A DNA stretch of 45,491 nucleotides from Chromera velia. Its lineage: Eukaryota > Sar > Chromeraceae. Below, piece by piece: positions 1 to 11,280 of the stretch; within the stretch, counting starts at the first letter, position 1, and every line of letters begins with the position of its first letter. The DNA lies in the NCBI GenBank assembly GCA_018398765.1, contig JAHBMJ010005917.1, positions 9,937 through 55,427 of the forward strand. Direction: 5' to 3'. The notes beneath the pieces are model-generated. The model was not told the origin of the DNA, did not search any database, and saw nothing but the letters and a program-made list of their open reading frames with translations. The translations under genes were made by a program, and so were the position numbers.

Positions 1-1853
1 AATTCATCTACACGTCCCTGTGGAAAGGCGCACAGCGAACCACAGAAAGCGAAAACCCAAAAGCACTCCACCAGCTTCTTACTCTGCAGTAGACAGTCTC
101 ATTATATCTCGACAAGATTGACTCCTATACATATCCAGTCCTAGACACAGACGCACACATACTCTCTCTCTCTCTCTCCCTCTCTCAAACACACACACAC
201 ACACACACACACAAGACAGATAGGCGGCAGGCTGACCTGGTTGAACTTTTGACTTCTGTTGAACGTCGCCATCTCGTCATCAAACAAGGTGCGAGGAGAT
301 TGAACTGCAACCACCTGCACATATTGAGATAGCACCACCCGAAATGCTTTTTGCAACCTGAGGAAGACTCATCAAGCCCAACAACAGGAAGCCAAAGCAT
401 CACACGCCCAGAGAAGCCCCGGCTATCCACATCTGTTCATTCTCTCTCAACACTGACATCTGTTGGGTCCGCCGGTACACGGCTCTGCCTCACCATTTCA
501 TTCATCGCTTCACTCTCCTCTCGCGCGCTCTCTCTCTCTCTTGTGTACGTACACACACACACACACACACGTTGATCACTATTCCTTTGAAGTCCTCACC
601 TGAATGTTGCCCTTGTGAAGAAGCACTTTGACGGTGCCTGTGACCTTCCTGTTCATCGACTGGATGTACGCACGGATGTGATTCATCACCGGGTCAAAAA
701 ACTTGGCCCCGTATGTCAGGTAGCTCCATTTGTTGTCCATGAAGGCCTTCAACTCGTTCTCCTCCCGAGTGCTCACCAGCATCTCCAACTTCTTGTGGGC
801 AGCTGCAGAGCCACGTGATAACCAGAGGAGATGTGGATGTGTCTGGACAAACACAAAAGGACTTTCGACAATGCTCTTCTTTCTTGCCCTTCTCTTTCAA
901 AGATCTTCTTCATTTCTCGCATCTTCTTCCTTGCATCATTTCTTTCTTTATCTCTATTGTTGACAAAGAGACAGACAGACAGACGGGCAGGTACTTTTCG
1001 ACCAATCAACCGACCGACCGACCGATGAGAATCGATGCAGCCGGATTCTCGTAGATGCCTCGCACCTTCAGTCCTGCACAGGGCGGGAGGCATCAAGATG
1101 AGAGAAAAGGAGAGGAAACGAGACGACATTGATGGCGGCAGACGGGTGCAGCCTCTGAAGCGCGGGGGGTGCCTGTTGGTGTCATCTCGCTCCGTCCGCG
1201 TCCATGTTTTTTTTTCTCCCCCGCTTCACCCTCCTTGTACCCTCTTGGCTTCCGAAAACAATAGAACAGAAAACTCCAGCTCTGGCAAAAGAGGTGGAAG
1301 AGGGACGGGCGACCAGAAAACTGCTCGTCGGCCTCTACGATAAATACAACCTCATTCTCTGACAGCAGCCTTTTGCTGTCCCTCCCTGTGGTGCGAAGAG
1401 ATGTTCTCCTCTGTACCGTTTTGGGAAAGGCCTGTTCTTTCATAAAGATTTGAAGGAGGGATGATACAGAGGTTCAGTTGTCACTCAGTAAGTCCGCGCA
1501 CGCCCTCGTCGCTCCCATCCATCCACCTCCGCTTCTGCTTCTTTGTTCCCCCCCTCACCGAGCAAATAATTACTGTGTTGGTATGACTTGGAATGACAAA
1601 AAAAGCAGAGAAAAAAGAATCTGAACAACCCACCGACGATTCTGTCCTCAATCAGGTGGAAAACCCCACACGCGTGCTTGCCCCCCACAGTGTTCAGCTG
1701 TGCAGTCATGGAAGAGAAACTCATCGCGGCACCGTTCAGCTTCTTCGGAACTCCCTGAGGTGCCACAAGGAGAGATAGAAACAGGCACACAAACGATTTA
1801 GGCAGGTGGGGGTGTGCGAAAGAGTATAGGAGGGCCTGGAGGGGGAAGGAATG

Positions 1854-1890
<37 letters not shown>

Positions 1891-4397
1891 ACAGAGAGAG
1901 AGAGAGAAGAGGGAAGGGCACAAGGAGAGAGAGAGCAGGGAGACAGAGAGAAGCCCGATGTACCTGATCAAATTCGATTTCCACAATTTCCCCTGCTGCC
2001 GGTGCCTTGTCGATAGTGTTGCACCAGAGGAGGATCTGATCAAGAGGCGGAATCAGTTTCGGGTCTTCGATCTCCCCTCCTTCTGCCGTGTTGCTCCACA
2101 TGTTCTCGTCATAACTGTACGGCTTTGCTGCCTTCTGCTTCACAGGGATTCCATGTTTCTCCGCGTATGCGATCTCTTCCTCCCTCCCCATGCCCCACTC
2201 GCGCACAGGGGCAATGACCTGCTCAGAAGCGATGCAGCCAGAAAAAGGAAACAAATGACGCCAACTTCCGAAAGGTGATAGAAAGAAACGGGACGCAAAA
2301 GGGAGAAAGGGTCAACAAATTGCAAAGCAAAATGATGCGAAAGGTCGCACCGCTCTGTGACACACCCGCAGGATGATCTTGCAGTTGCCTGTCCCCTTTC
2401 GTCTCTCCCTCCCTCCTGGCGTCCTTCCGGTTGGCTTTGTGTTCTTCATTTTCTTCAACGAGATCGCGCAGAGAAGGGCACAATGCCATCATTTCCCCCT
2501 CTCTCACCATCCCCCTCCTGATCTGTCTCTGAATCCCTCAGCACAGCACAGAGGCACACAGATAAACAGAGACCCCCACGCCCACACACCGACCTTCAGA
2601 GCTGGGTTGAGGGTGGTGATGTATCCCTCGAACCGGACTTGGTCGTTCCCCTTCCCTGTGCACCCGTGGGCAATCACCTGCATGCACACAGAGGAGAGGA
2701 GATACGCGACAGAACATCCAGTCCTCCCCTTTCAGCCAGATACACCGTTCGGAGGGAACAGAAAGAAAGGAATGCTGTGCACCATCGCGCTGCTCCACCC
2801 ACCAAGGATGCGTTTCGGCATGTCCTTCCCTTCCCTCCCTAACGAGAAGGAACATCAATCACCACGTTAGGATTCCTTCCTCGATCTGTCAGCATGCACA
2901 ATCGATAGATTGCCCAAGTTTATTTTTGCTAACCTACCTACCTGGCACTTGTACTGGTCTGCCACCCGCACGCAGATCTTGGAGATCATCACGCGCCCCA
3001 GAGGACACCCGAGAGCGTACCCCCCCTGATAGTCGGCGTTGGCCATCACGGCCTCACTGAGGAGCGTGTCTGCGAACTCCTCCTTGGCGTCATACACGAC
3101 GGCATCGACAGCGCCCAGCTTCACCGCCTTTTGCTTGATCTCCTCCAGGTTGTCTGCCGTCTGCGGGGGCTCAAACAATATGAGAAGTCGCACGCACGTC
3201 CATCCACTCATTCATTAATGCATTCACCCACTTAGTCGTTCATTCATCAGTCAGTCAGTCAGCCAGCCAGCCAGCCACTCACTAACTCACTCACTCACTC
3301 ACTCACTGACTCACTGGTTCACTCACTCACTCACTCACTCACTGACTCGGTGTATATGCATGCAGCCTCTGTTCATTGAATCATTTACTGGATCCATCAA
3401 CGCCTCATTCAATCATTCAATCCGTCAGCTGGTTATTCACTCAATGCATTCGGGGCCATTAATCCCCTCTATGGTGTGCGTGTGCGCATTCTTCCGTCTG
3501 TTTCAAGGCTGCCTGTCCCTCAGAGAGCGGTTGCTTGAATGATTCACAAAAGCCGTCGCGTGACTCAGAAGGCTTGCACTTCAACTTCCCCCCCGGCAAC
3601 CAAATTGATTGAAGGCAGGCTGCCCAGGCTCACCTGTCCAATATCGACAGTCAGCGCAACCACCTCGCACTTGTACATTTCCTGGATCCATTTCAGCATC
3701 ACCGAAGTGTCCAGGCCTCCTGAGGAAAATAGAGGACGCAGGCGGGTGAATGTCCAACAATATTGCGTGAGTTCAGAAACGTACAGAAGAGGGCATTGAA
3801 GCAGAGGAGCGTGTCACGGATACAAAAACGGTGCAAACTTGAAATTCAAAACAGGGAAAGATGGCAGGATGGAGGCAGAAGAAGGAAAGCTGTTGGAAGC
3901 GGGGACTACGAGGGAGAGGCCAAAAGAAGGAGACAGAGAGCGCTGGACGTGAACGCAGCGGAAGTGCAGGCGGGCAGGGCAGGAGATCAGGCGTACAGTG
4001 TGTGATGGGTATAGAAAAAGTGGGGCAAAAGTTGGAAAAGAGTCCTCCGAATGAGAGCGAATGGGGTAGATAGGAAAACAAGGAGACGGAAAGGGGAAAG
4101 ATAGCTGGCAGGTCGTCAGGACAAAAGAACGATGAGCAATTTCGGCGGGATGCTGGGAGAGGAAGCTCCAAAAGAATGTAAATGGACAGGCCTGCTGAGA
4201 TTGGGACTACAGGAGTGTCTAAGTGAAGGTGACTTGTGACAGGCTTGTCGTAGATTCAGGAAAGGGAAAGACGAAGAGCCAGTCAACATTGATTATAACA
4301 GACCAGAGTAGAGGAGGAGGCACCGGGAGAATTGCCCAACTTTCGCTTCATGACTAGCGACTTTGAAATATTGAGCTTCAGCTCCGTTCGTCTCCAT
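1..4397 (-). CDS. argininosuccinate synthase, 3' end outside window
   Basis: Argininosuccinate synthase joins citrulline and aspartate using ATP, giving argininosuccinate, AMP and PPi (arginine pathway). Exons read by splice phase, in coding order: 4397-4304, 3719-3634, 3160-2942, 2677-2594, 2218-1964, 1754-1634, 1073-1023, 802-600, 314-237, and possibly 17-1 running off the edge. The nine sure exons sum to 1191 nt (397 codons) with no stop and consistent phases; the family is usually 400-450 aa. The ATP-pyrophosphatase loop YSGGLDTS is split over exons 1 and 2, and the second family signature [12 protein letters not shown] lies in exon 4. Also seen are [32 protein letters not shown] and [13 protein letters not shown]. 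The start [11 protein letters not shown] precedes a conserved-looking CLLLYSGG segment. The 51-nt exon at 1023-1073 is easily missed. Introns carry AC, CT and TCAG microsatellites. Family call is firm; the last exon is tentative. Confidence 0.93.
3246..3350. repeat. TCAG/TCAC tetranucleotide tract in synthase intron
   Basis: Imperfect tetranucleotide array (CAGT, CAGC, CACT units) inside the intron between synthase exons at 3160 and 3634. Other simple tracts in the same gene's introns are CT/AC at about 160-213, AC at 550-571 and AC/AG at 1855-1936. Seen directly. Confidence 0.9.
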
Positions 4398-4757
4398 TAT
4401 CTTTAGTTCTGAACTGAATCCGACTTCAAAAGACTTTGTACACAGAGGTCTACAAAAACGAACGCAAGGTTCACAGAGTTCAGAGTAGCTGACAAGGTGA
4501 TCGGGTTACCGACACTGAGGTCCAGGTTCCAAGACGGCCACGGCTATGGATGTGAAGGCTTTGCTTCGCTTCTACGGCTAGAATAAGGTGTGTGTGTGTG
4601 AATTTTTGAATGCTCTGTGCACCTCTACTTGTGTAACGACCATGCAGTTCTTTCTTGGAGACGGGGAGACGGAAAAACGATGATGTTATCGATAAGTCAA
4701 CCGCGATGAAAATCTTCGAAGGCATGCCGGGGTCCGATTTGTTGTGGGACACGCAAT

Positions 4758-4793
4758 TGCATGCACCGCGCCGCGGGCCCTCGCATGCATGCA
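4758..4793. promoter_or_regulatory. TGCATGCA pair in divergent promoter
   Basis: Two TGCATGCA palindromes (4758-4765 and 4786-4793) flank a CCGCGGGCCC palindrome in the region between the synthase start (4397) and the hydrolase start (4996). TGCATGC(A) is a known functional promoter element in Toxoplasma and a binding site of some Plasmodium ApiAP2 proteins. A regulatory role here is inference from position. Confidence 0.45.
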
Positions 4794-4861
4794 TGGGCCC
4801 CGGCGAATACCCTGTCAGAGTTACTATTACATACCCTCAGCGACTTGCAGTTGTCGAGCTC

Positions 4862-4869
4862 TATATAAG
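4862..4869 (+). promoter_or_regulatory. TATA box of GH3 gene
   Basis: TATATAAG lies 134 bases before the chosen ATG of the GH3 gene. Three other genes in the window have a TATA-like element at 120-142 bases before the ATG, which supports the call. Confidence 0.55.
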
Positions 4870-4995
4870 CCAGTTACATGACGCCAGCATTTCAACAGCC
4901 GCCCAGGGTTTTTCACGCGAAAAACAGACACGAGAGCGTTTTCTCCCCCAACCGGCCGTTTCGTTTCGTTGTACGTCTTTGAGAGCTTGGTCAAA

Positions 4996-5745
4996 ATGCG
5001 TTCGCTCTTTCTCAGTCTGCTGCTGCACTTGTTCGCCGTCTCCGCCGCCAACGCCGAGGAATTCAAGATCCCCCGTGCTTGCTCGTCAGAGAAGTCGAGG
5101 GGTCTTCCTTTCTGTGATGTGAGCCTTCCGTTGGAAATTCGTGTCGATGACCTGATTGGCAGACTGAGCCTCAGCGAGAAGGCCCTGATGCTAACTGCTC
5201 GTGAGAGTCCCAAAGGAGACGTCCCCCGTCTCGATGTGTGAGTCTCCTGTTCAGTGAGCTGGATGGTCTCTGTGCGCTGGGTCTAGGTCTCTGAAATGAG
5301 TGTCTCCTGAGCTGAGTCCGACAGAAGAAAACCACGCAAGAAGCCAGAGGCAAGGAACAGGGAAAGATTACATAGAGACGCGAAAACAGTACCCAACAGT
5401 ACCAAATGAAGCATAAAGACGAGACGGATAAGAGCCCACAGGCGAGGGAGACGACTAGACACGAGAGACAGAGAAGGAAGGAGAAAGATAGAGACAAGGT
5501 ATTCAAACAGAAAAGAATCGAGAAGAGAAAGAAGAGGCAAAGGAGACAGGAACCATCCCGATGGACCAATGCATGTTTACTACTCACCTCCACCAAGACT
5601 TCCGACGTTCTTATTCCTCGTCTTCTGGTATATTGATGAGCTTTCTTTAAGTCTCAGGAAGACTCAGCTCCAAGGATGAATACGAGAGCAAGAACACCAA
5701 GAGAGGAAAGACTCTCAGCACCAGTCTTGCACAACTGACAGCCAC

Positions 5746-5784
<39 letters not shown>

Positions 5785-6032
5785 TGCAGCCCCGAGTACG
5801 ACTGGGGACTGAACTGCGTCCACGGAGTCCAGTCCAGATGCGGCACCAACTGCCCGACATCCTTCCCCGCCCCTGTGAACCAGGGAGCGTCCTTCAACAG
5901 CGACCTCTGGAGAGACATGGCGGGGGTGATCGGAAGAGAGGCGCGCGCCCTGTGGCTCGAAGGGGTGGGGGAGAACCACGAGGACAATCTCCCTCACATT
6001 GGACTGAACTGCTGGAGCCCTGTCAGTCACTT

Positions 6033-6074
<42 letters not shown>

Positions 6075-7110
6075 ATACTGTTTGTGAGCTCCGTCACCGA
6101 ATGTTCCTGTGTATCCATAAGTGTTTCTGAGCTAATCCATGTGTATACTTCGTGTGTGCGTGTGTGTGTCTTCATCTCCAATGTCTCTCTAGCTCTGTAT
6201 CGGCCCGGTTTATGTGTTGGTCTCTCCCCTTGCCTCTCTCTCCTCGCCTCGTTCCTCCCTCTCCCCCTCCCCCCCTCTCTCTGTGTGTGGGTGTGTTTCT
6301 TCTTTCTTAGATGAGAAATAGGGGCAGGTCAGGAGTCCCTGATGGTGAAGTGAAAACTGATCGGGCAAAGGAGAGAACGAGAAAGGAACTCCGCACGGAT
6401 GTCTCTTTCTGACTACATGTTCGGCAATCGGGACCCAAGAGAGAGAAAGAGAGACGGTCGGGGTGCTCGCCCGCCCTGATCCAACTGCAGAGCATACTTA
6501 TCCACACCCTCATTCATTCATGACACAGGGTCAAATTCGATGCAGCAGCAGTGAATGAGACGAGACACTGCCCGATTCCTCCTCCTTCTCTTCTCTTGTC
6601 TTTGCTTCCATCTAAATGGAATGGCTGCTCGTACATATCCTTCTTTACTTTGGCCCGGCCGTTCGTTCAATTAATTCTGCCGACTGCAGAACATCAACAT
6701 CAACCGAGACCCGTGCATGCATTCATTTTTATTCTGCATTAATTATTCTGTATAGAAATTGATTCATTCGACTGACTGCAGAACATCAACATCAACCGAG
6801 ATCCCAGATGGGGCCGCAACATGGAGGTTGCCAGTGAGTGTCCCCACCTGAACGGTCTGTACGGGGCGATCTACAGCAGGGCCCTGCAAGAGGGGGAGGA
6901 CCCGAGGTACCTCCAGGTGGCCGTCACGTTGAAGCACTGGGCCGCCTATTCTCTTGACAAGTGGAAAGACTTCAAGAGAGAGACCTTCGATGCCAACGTG
7001 AGTGAGTGAGTGAGGCCGTAGAGAGCTAGGGTCTCTCTCGGGTAGAGACAGAAAGAAACGGACCTTTTCGCTGACTCACAGACAGGCAGACAGACAGGCA
7101 GACAGACAGG

Positions 7111-7192
<82 letters not shown>

Positions 7193-10014
7193 CACAAAGA
7201 TTTGAAGGGAGGCAGACAGACATGGGATGTGCGAGCAGAGAGACAGACGAGACGGGGCCCCTGGGCGACAGAGTCAGACAGCCAGATCGACAGACGGGCA
7301 GGGAGGGTGGGAGACGAGGCAGGCAGGTAGATAAAGAAGACGAACAAACGGGGAACAACACACAGAAGGAGGCAGAGAAGCAGACAACCCACAAGGTGGT
7401 CCTCGTTTGACAATCCGACTTTTAATTAATCCGCTTTCATGCTGAAAAAGATGCCCCTTCAAGAAGAGCAGTCAAATCTAGTCTGTGTTCCGCTAGGGCC
7501 AAATACTACCGTTCCGATTCCCCTGGTGTAGCTGTAAGGAGAAGGACGTGCTCGCTCATCTGAAATAAAGATGTGCATTTGGACCGCGGTTGTGCAAGAG
7601 AGAGCATTGAGCCATGCTTGTCTTTTTCTCCCGCATATCTGTTGTTGGGTGCTGCAAGACGTCAAAAAGACATGCAAGCTGTCCTGTTTGTGGCTTTGTG
7701 TCTTCCGCCCCCCCTCAGGTGACTCGTCATGACCTTGCTGACACGTACTTCCCCGCATTCAAGAGGAGTGTGCGTGAGGGCAAAGCTGCAGGTGTGATGT
7801 GTTCGTACAACAGGATCAACGGTGTGCCTGCGTGTGCCTCCAGGTTCCTCTCCAGAGTGCTCAGGGAGGCTTGGCACTTTGACGGGTGCGTCGCGTCGTC
7901 TGCCTAGTCTGGTTTTTCAACCATACGGAAGTTCTTGCTTTAGTTGCTTTATGGTGGGCAAGGTTTGAAAAGCATATCCTGGCTTGTCGATCTCTTTAAA
8001 GACTTTTTTGGAGAACACACATTATGTCTAATCAATGTATTTTACGTACAGCCTTGAGCTATCTGTGCGCTGCCGGACGCTGAACCTTGTTGGTCTTTTA
8101 AGAAACAAAAGACTTCGTGTCTTTCTTGAGCAGCACAAAGGAGTTCTTCCCCTCTTGTGATTTACACACAGGTACGTGACATCCGACACCTCCGCTGTGG
8201 AGTGGTTTGTCACCCACCACAACTTCTCGGCCACATACGAAGATGCAGTCGCTGCATCGCTCAGTGCTGGGACTGACGTTTGCTCGGGGACGTCTTACGA
8301 AGGGCACATGGAGGAAGCGGTCTCCAAGGGGATTGCGAGGGCATCGGACGTCGATGTTGCTCTGCGTCACGCGTTGATGATCAGATTCCGTCTCGGGCTC
8401 TTTGACGACCCCTCAAAGCAGCCGTACTGGCATGTAGCGCCTTCAGAAGTCTCCTCCGAGAAGGCCCGCGCTCTGTCTTTGCAGATGGCAGTCGAATCTC
8501 TGGTGATGCTCCAGAACGGACACGGGGAGGGGAGGGCTGCCAAATCAGACGGGGGCAAGCCCGTGCTTCCTCTGGAGAAAGGGACGACGGTGGCGGTGCT
8601 CGGATGCCACGCAGATGCCCGTGAGGCGATGATAGGCAACTACAACGGGGAAATCTGCAGGTCTGTATGCCCGTCTGCATGTGCTTCTGCGTGTGCAGTC
8701 TTGTCAGTGCACCTTCATGCGCTCTCCATCAATTCCGTCAATCAACACATATAAAGCGTCTCGAACCTAATTGTCCTGAGTGCATCGTTATCTTTGCTCC
8801 TTTGACCGGCCGTCTGATGCGACAGTGGCGCAGTTCCTGTTTTGCCAATTTCGGTGATTGGTAGCTGTACTTTCCTTGTTTTGTTTCACTCCTTTCTTTC
8901 TGTCTGTCTGTCTGTGTTTGTTTTCATGTTTATTTTCCTTCCTCTCTACAGGGGGAGGACTTACGATTGCGTCGAGAGTCCCCGGGAGGCTCTGACTCGA
9001 CAGAACATAGGCGGCCGGGTTGTTGGGACGGCAGGGGTGCGCGTGTCGTCCGCCGCATCCGACAGCGAACGCGCGGACGCCCTGGGGGCAGTCGATGAAG
9101 CGGACGCTGTGGTGATCTTTGCGGGTCTGGACACGAGCATAGAGGACGAAAATCTTGACAGGGAGAGTTTGAGGCTCCCGGCTGAACAGGAGAAGTTCAT
9201 TGAAGATGCCGTTGCGAAGGCCTCTTCACAGGGTAAGGGAGTCACACTCGTTCTCTTCAACGGAGGGGCGGTTGACGTCTCGTTCTTGAAGAATCGAGAG
9301 GGAGTTGCAGTCATCGAGGCTTTTTATCCCGGTCGGTTTGTCAAAGGTTCCAACGCTTTCTTTGCATGTCTGTGCAATCGCCCGATCGGATACTCAGATG
9401 TCAAGCCTACGTTTTCACACGCCACCTCAAATGTCTCTCTCAGGATGGATGTCTTGAGACATGCAGGATACCGCCTCTGGCGGTATGCCGGGGCCCAGAA
9501 AAGTATTGAGATCGTGTCGCGTGAAAAAAAAAAGATCCGTGCCGTCCCCCCATGAATCCCGCGCGTGTATATTTGTGAGCGTCGTGCTGTTGAAGCAGGG
9601 TATTTGTGTAAGTTGTGAGAACCGGCTCGGGACGCATGGATCCCCCCAAAAAGTCTGCAGACGCTCAACTGACGTAAATTTATCACACGATCCCCTATAG
9701 GGTGCACACCAGGGTAATATTGAACAAAACCCGAGGCGCAGGGCCCGGGCAATGACTTGTGCATCCGTGAAACAAAATACGCGGCGTCAGAATTAGTACT
9801 TTTTGCGTTATTGAAAGGATCGAGCACCCGCAAACTTTCTGAAAGGCGTGTCTGTCATACATAACCGTCAAGGCTGCTTGAAGAAGGCCGCAGGGTCCGC
9901 CTGTCTGTGGAGCTTTGTGAAGAGATAATGCATCGTTTGTCTATTTTTTCTGCTCTTTGTTCCCTCTGTCCACCTCCGCCCCTCCCCTCTCTCACATTAT
10001 GTGTCTCTCTGTGC

Positions 10015-10045
<31 letters not shown>

Positions 10046-10329
10046 AGTGTGTGTGTGCAGGAGTCTATGGTGCTGCTGCAGTGGCGTCTGTTCTGTTCGG
10101 GGATGAGAGCCCGTCGGGCCGCATGCCGGTGACGACATTCGAGGAGAACTTCGCGGAGACGGTCTCTATGGCCAGCATGAGAATGGCAGCAGACAAAAAA
10201 TCTGGGTACCCTGGACGCACGTACAGGCAGGCCGACGCTTCCCTCCAGAGAGCCACTTGGGATATTGCCCCAAGTCGATCCTTGTGCCTGTCTGTAATGC
10301 GCGTCTATCTATCTGTCCTCCCTCTCCCT

Positions 10330-10380
<51 letters not shown>

Positions 10381-11280
10381 TGTGTGAAATCGGTCTTTTG
10401 GTTCTTTGGGCGTTTTCTAACCCCAGTCTTTCCTCCTGCTCTTTCGAATACGTCTGCCTTGTTCTGGTGGTGAGAGAGGCGATCAGTCTGTCCCACCAGT
10501 GATTCTCTGCATGCGCACGCGTATCTTCCTGGCTGCATGCATTTGTTCCTGAGTCTCTGTGTGAAAGCATGCGGTTATGCGTCAATTTGTGTGCCGGGTG
10601 GGTATTGCAGGTACTTTGAGGGCAAACCTCTGTGGCCGTTCGGGTTTGGCCTTTCCTACGCTTCCTTCTCCCTCAAGTGGCACGGCGGTGCTCAAGGGTG
10701 CAACGGCGTGAGGCGGCAGGACGGTGCACTGCTGATGCGCGCAGACCGCGCTGACGACTTCGCTCATGAGAGCAGCGATCAGCGGGTTCATTGCATTGTG
10801 ACTGTGCGCAACAAAAGCAAGAGCAGGAGCAGGAAAGACAAGTCGCAGCAAGGTTGGCGGGAAGAGAAGGGCGTGAAGGCCGTGTTAAGTGCTTTTGTCG
10901 AACCTCGGGAGGTCTCCATCCCTCCTGAGTGGGACGTGTCAGAGGTGCATTTGGCAAGGCGCCAGCTGAGGGGATTCAGAAAGACGACAAAACTTCGTGG
11001 TGGGGAGGAGGGAGTGGTGTCTCTCTCGTTTCCTATCTCGAGTTTTTCTGCAACGGCCCCGAACGGCGATGTTGTGGTTCTTCCGGGATTATATGCCCTG
11101 GTGCTAGAAGATGGTAGCGGGGATCAGGGAGAGCACGTGCTCGAAGAGACTGTCAGGATCGCCGGAGATGCGCCTCTCGTGTTAGAGCCTTTCCCGGACT
11201 TTGAAGAGACCCCTGGTGGCCACGGAATGCCTGAAAAGGAGAGACAGAACGAAATTGTCGATGCAATCCTCCTGTCTTGA
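4996..11280 (+). CDS. secreted GH3 beta-xylosidase/beta-glucosidase-like glycoside hydrolase
   Basis: Glycoside hydrolase family 3, closest in motif layout to plant-type beta-D-xylosidases; it would remove terminal xylose or other sugars from beta-linked glycans. Exons: 4996-5237, 5790-6021, 6782-6997, 7719-7885, 8172-8660, 8952-9331, 10061-10226, 10611-11280; 2562 nt, 853 aa, TGA stop. The start at 4996 gives a clean signal peptide (MRSLFLSLLLHLFAVSAANA), so the product is probably secreted or vacuolar. An in-frame ATG at 4969 would bury it. Motifs: YDWGLNCVHGVQ, INRDPRWGRNMEV (about 162-174), KHWAAYSLD (K209-H210), MCSYNRINGVPAC, YVTSD with likely nucleophile D291, and IEDENLDRESLRLP with likely acid/base E515. 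The C-terminal PFGFGLSY segment leads into a fibronectin-III-like tail. The family's usual length is about 770 aa; the excess lies in the tail. Exon 7 seems to use a GC donor. Substrate cannot be fixed from sequence. Confidence 0.93.
5749..5784. repeat. GT tract at intron acceptor
   Basis: Alternating TG run ending in GAGTGCAG, directly before GH3 exon 2 (5790). It occupies the place of the polypyrimidine tract. Confidence 0.9.
6034..6072. repeat. CT tract in GH3 intron 2
   Basis: Near-perfect CT dinucleotide run starting about a dozen bases after the intron 2 donor (6022). Confidence 0.9.
6682..6709 (+). repeat. intronic duplicate of GH3 exon 3 acceptor
   Basis: These 28 bases match 6774-6801 exactly, which is the real acceptor and first 20 bases of exon 3 (INRD region). 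The copy keeps the CAG acceptor, but its downstream reading diverges at once (CCCGTGCATG), so it cannot replace the exon. It looks like a partial tandem duplication of the exon edge. Confidence 0.85.
7077..7195. repeat. CAGA/GACA tetranucleotide array in GH3 intron 3
   Basis: About 120 bases of GACA/GGCA/CAGA units. Antisense they read as open Cys-Leu-Ser repeats with no coding value. Confidence 0.92.
9468..9486. other. 8-bp perfect hairpin in GH3 intron 6
   Basis: ATACCGCC, loop TCT, GGCGGTAT. It lies in the long intron 9332-10060, which otherwise shows no recognised feature. Function unknown. Confidence 0.5.
10010..10058. repeat. CT then GT tract at intron acceptor
   Basis: CT run followed by GT run ending in GTGCAG, directly before GH3 exon 7 (10061). 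A similar CT-GT tract sits at about 10314-10386 in the next intron. Confidence 0.88.

Noticed and set aside
4969-4995. Upstream in-frame ATG for the GH3 gene
   Set aside because: Using it would place nine extra residues before a textbook signal peptide; the ATG at 4996 fits better.
7026-7413. Cys-Leu-Ser-Val repeat proteins on the minus strand
   Set aside because: Antisense translation of the GACA tetranucleotide array in a GH3 intron.
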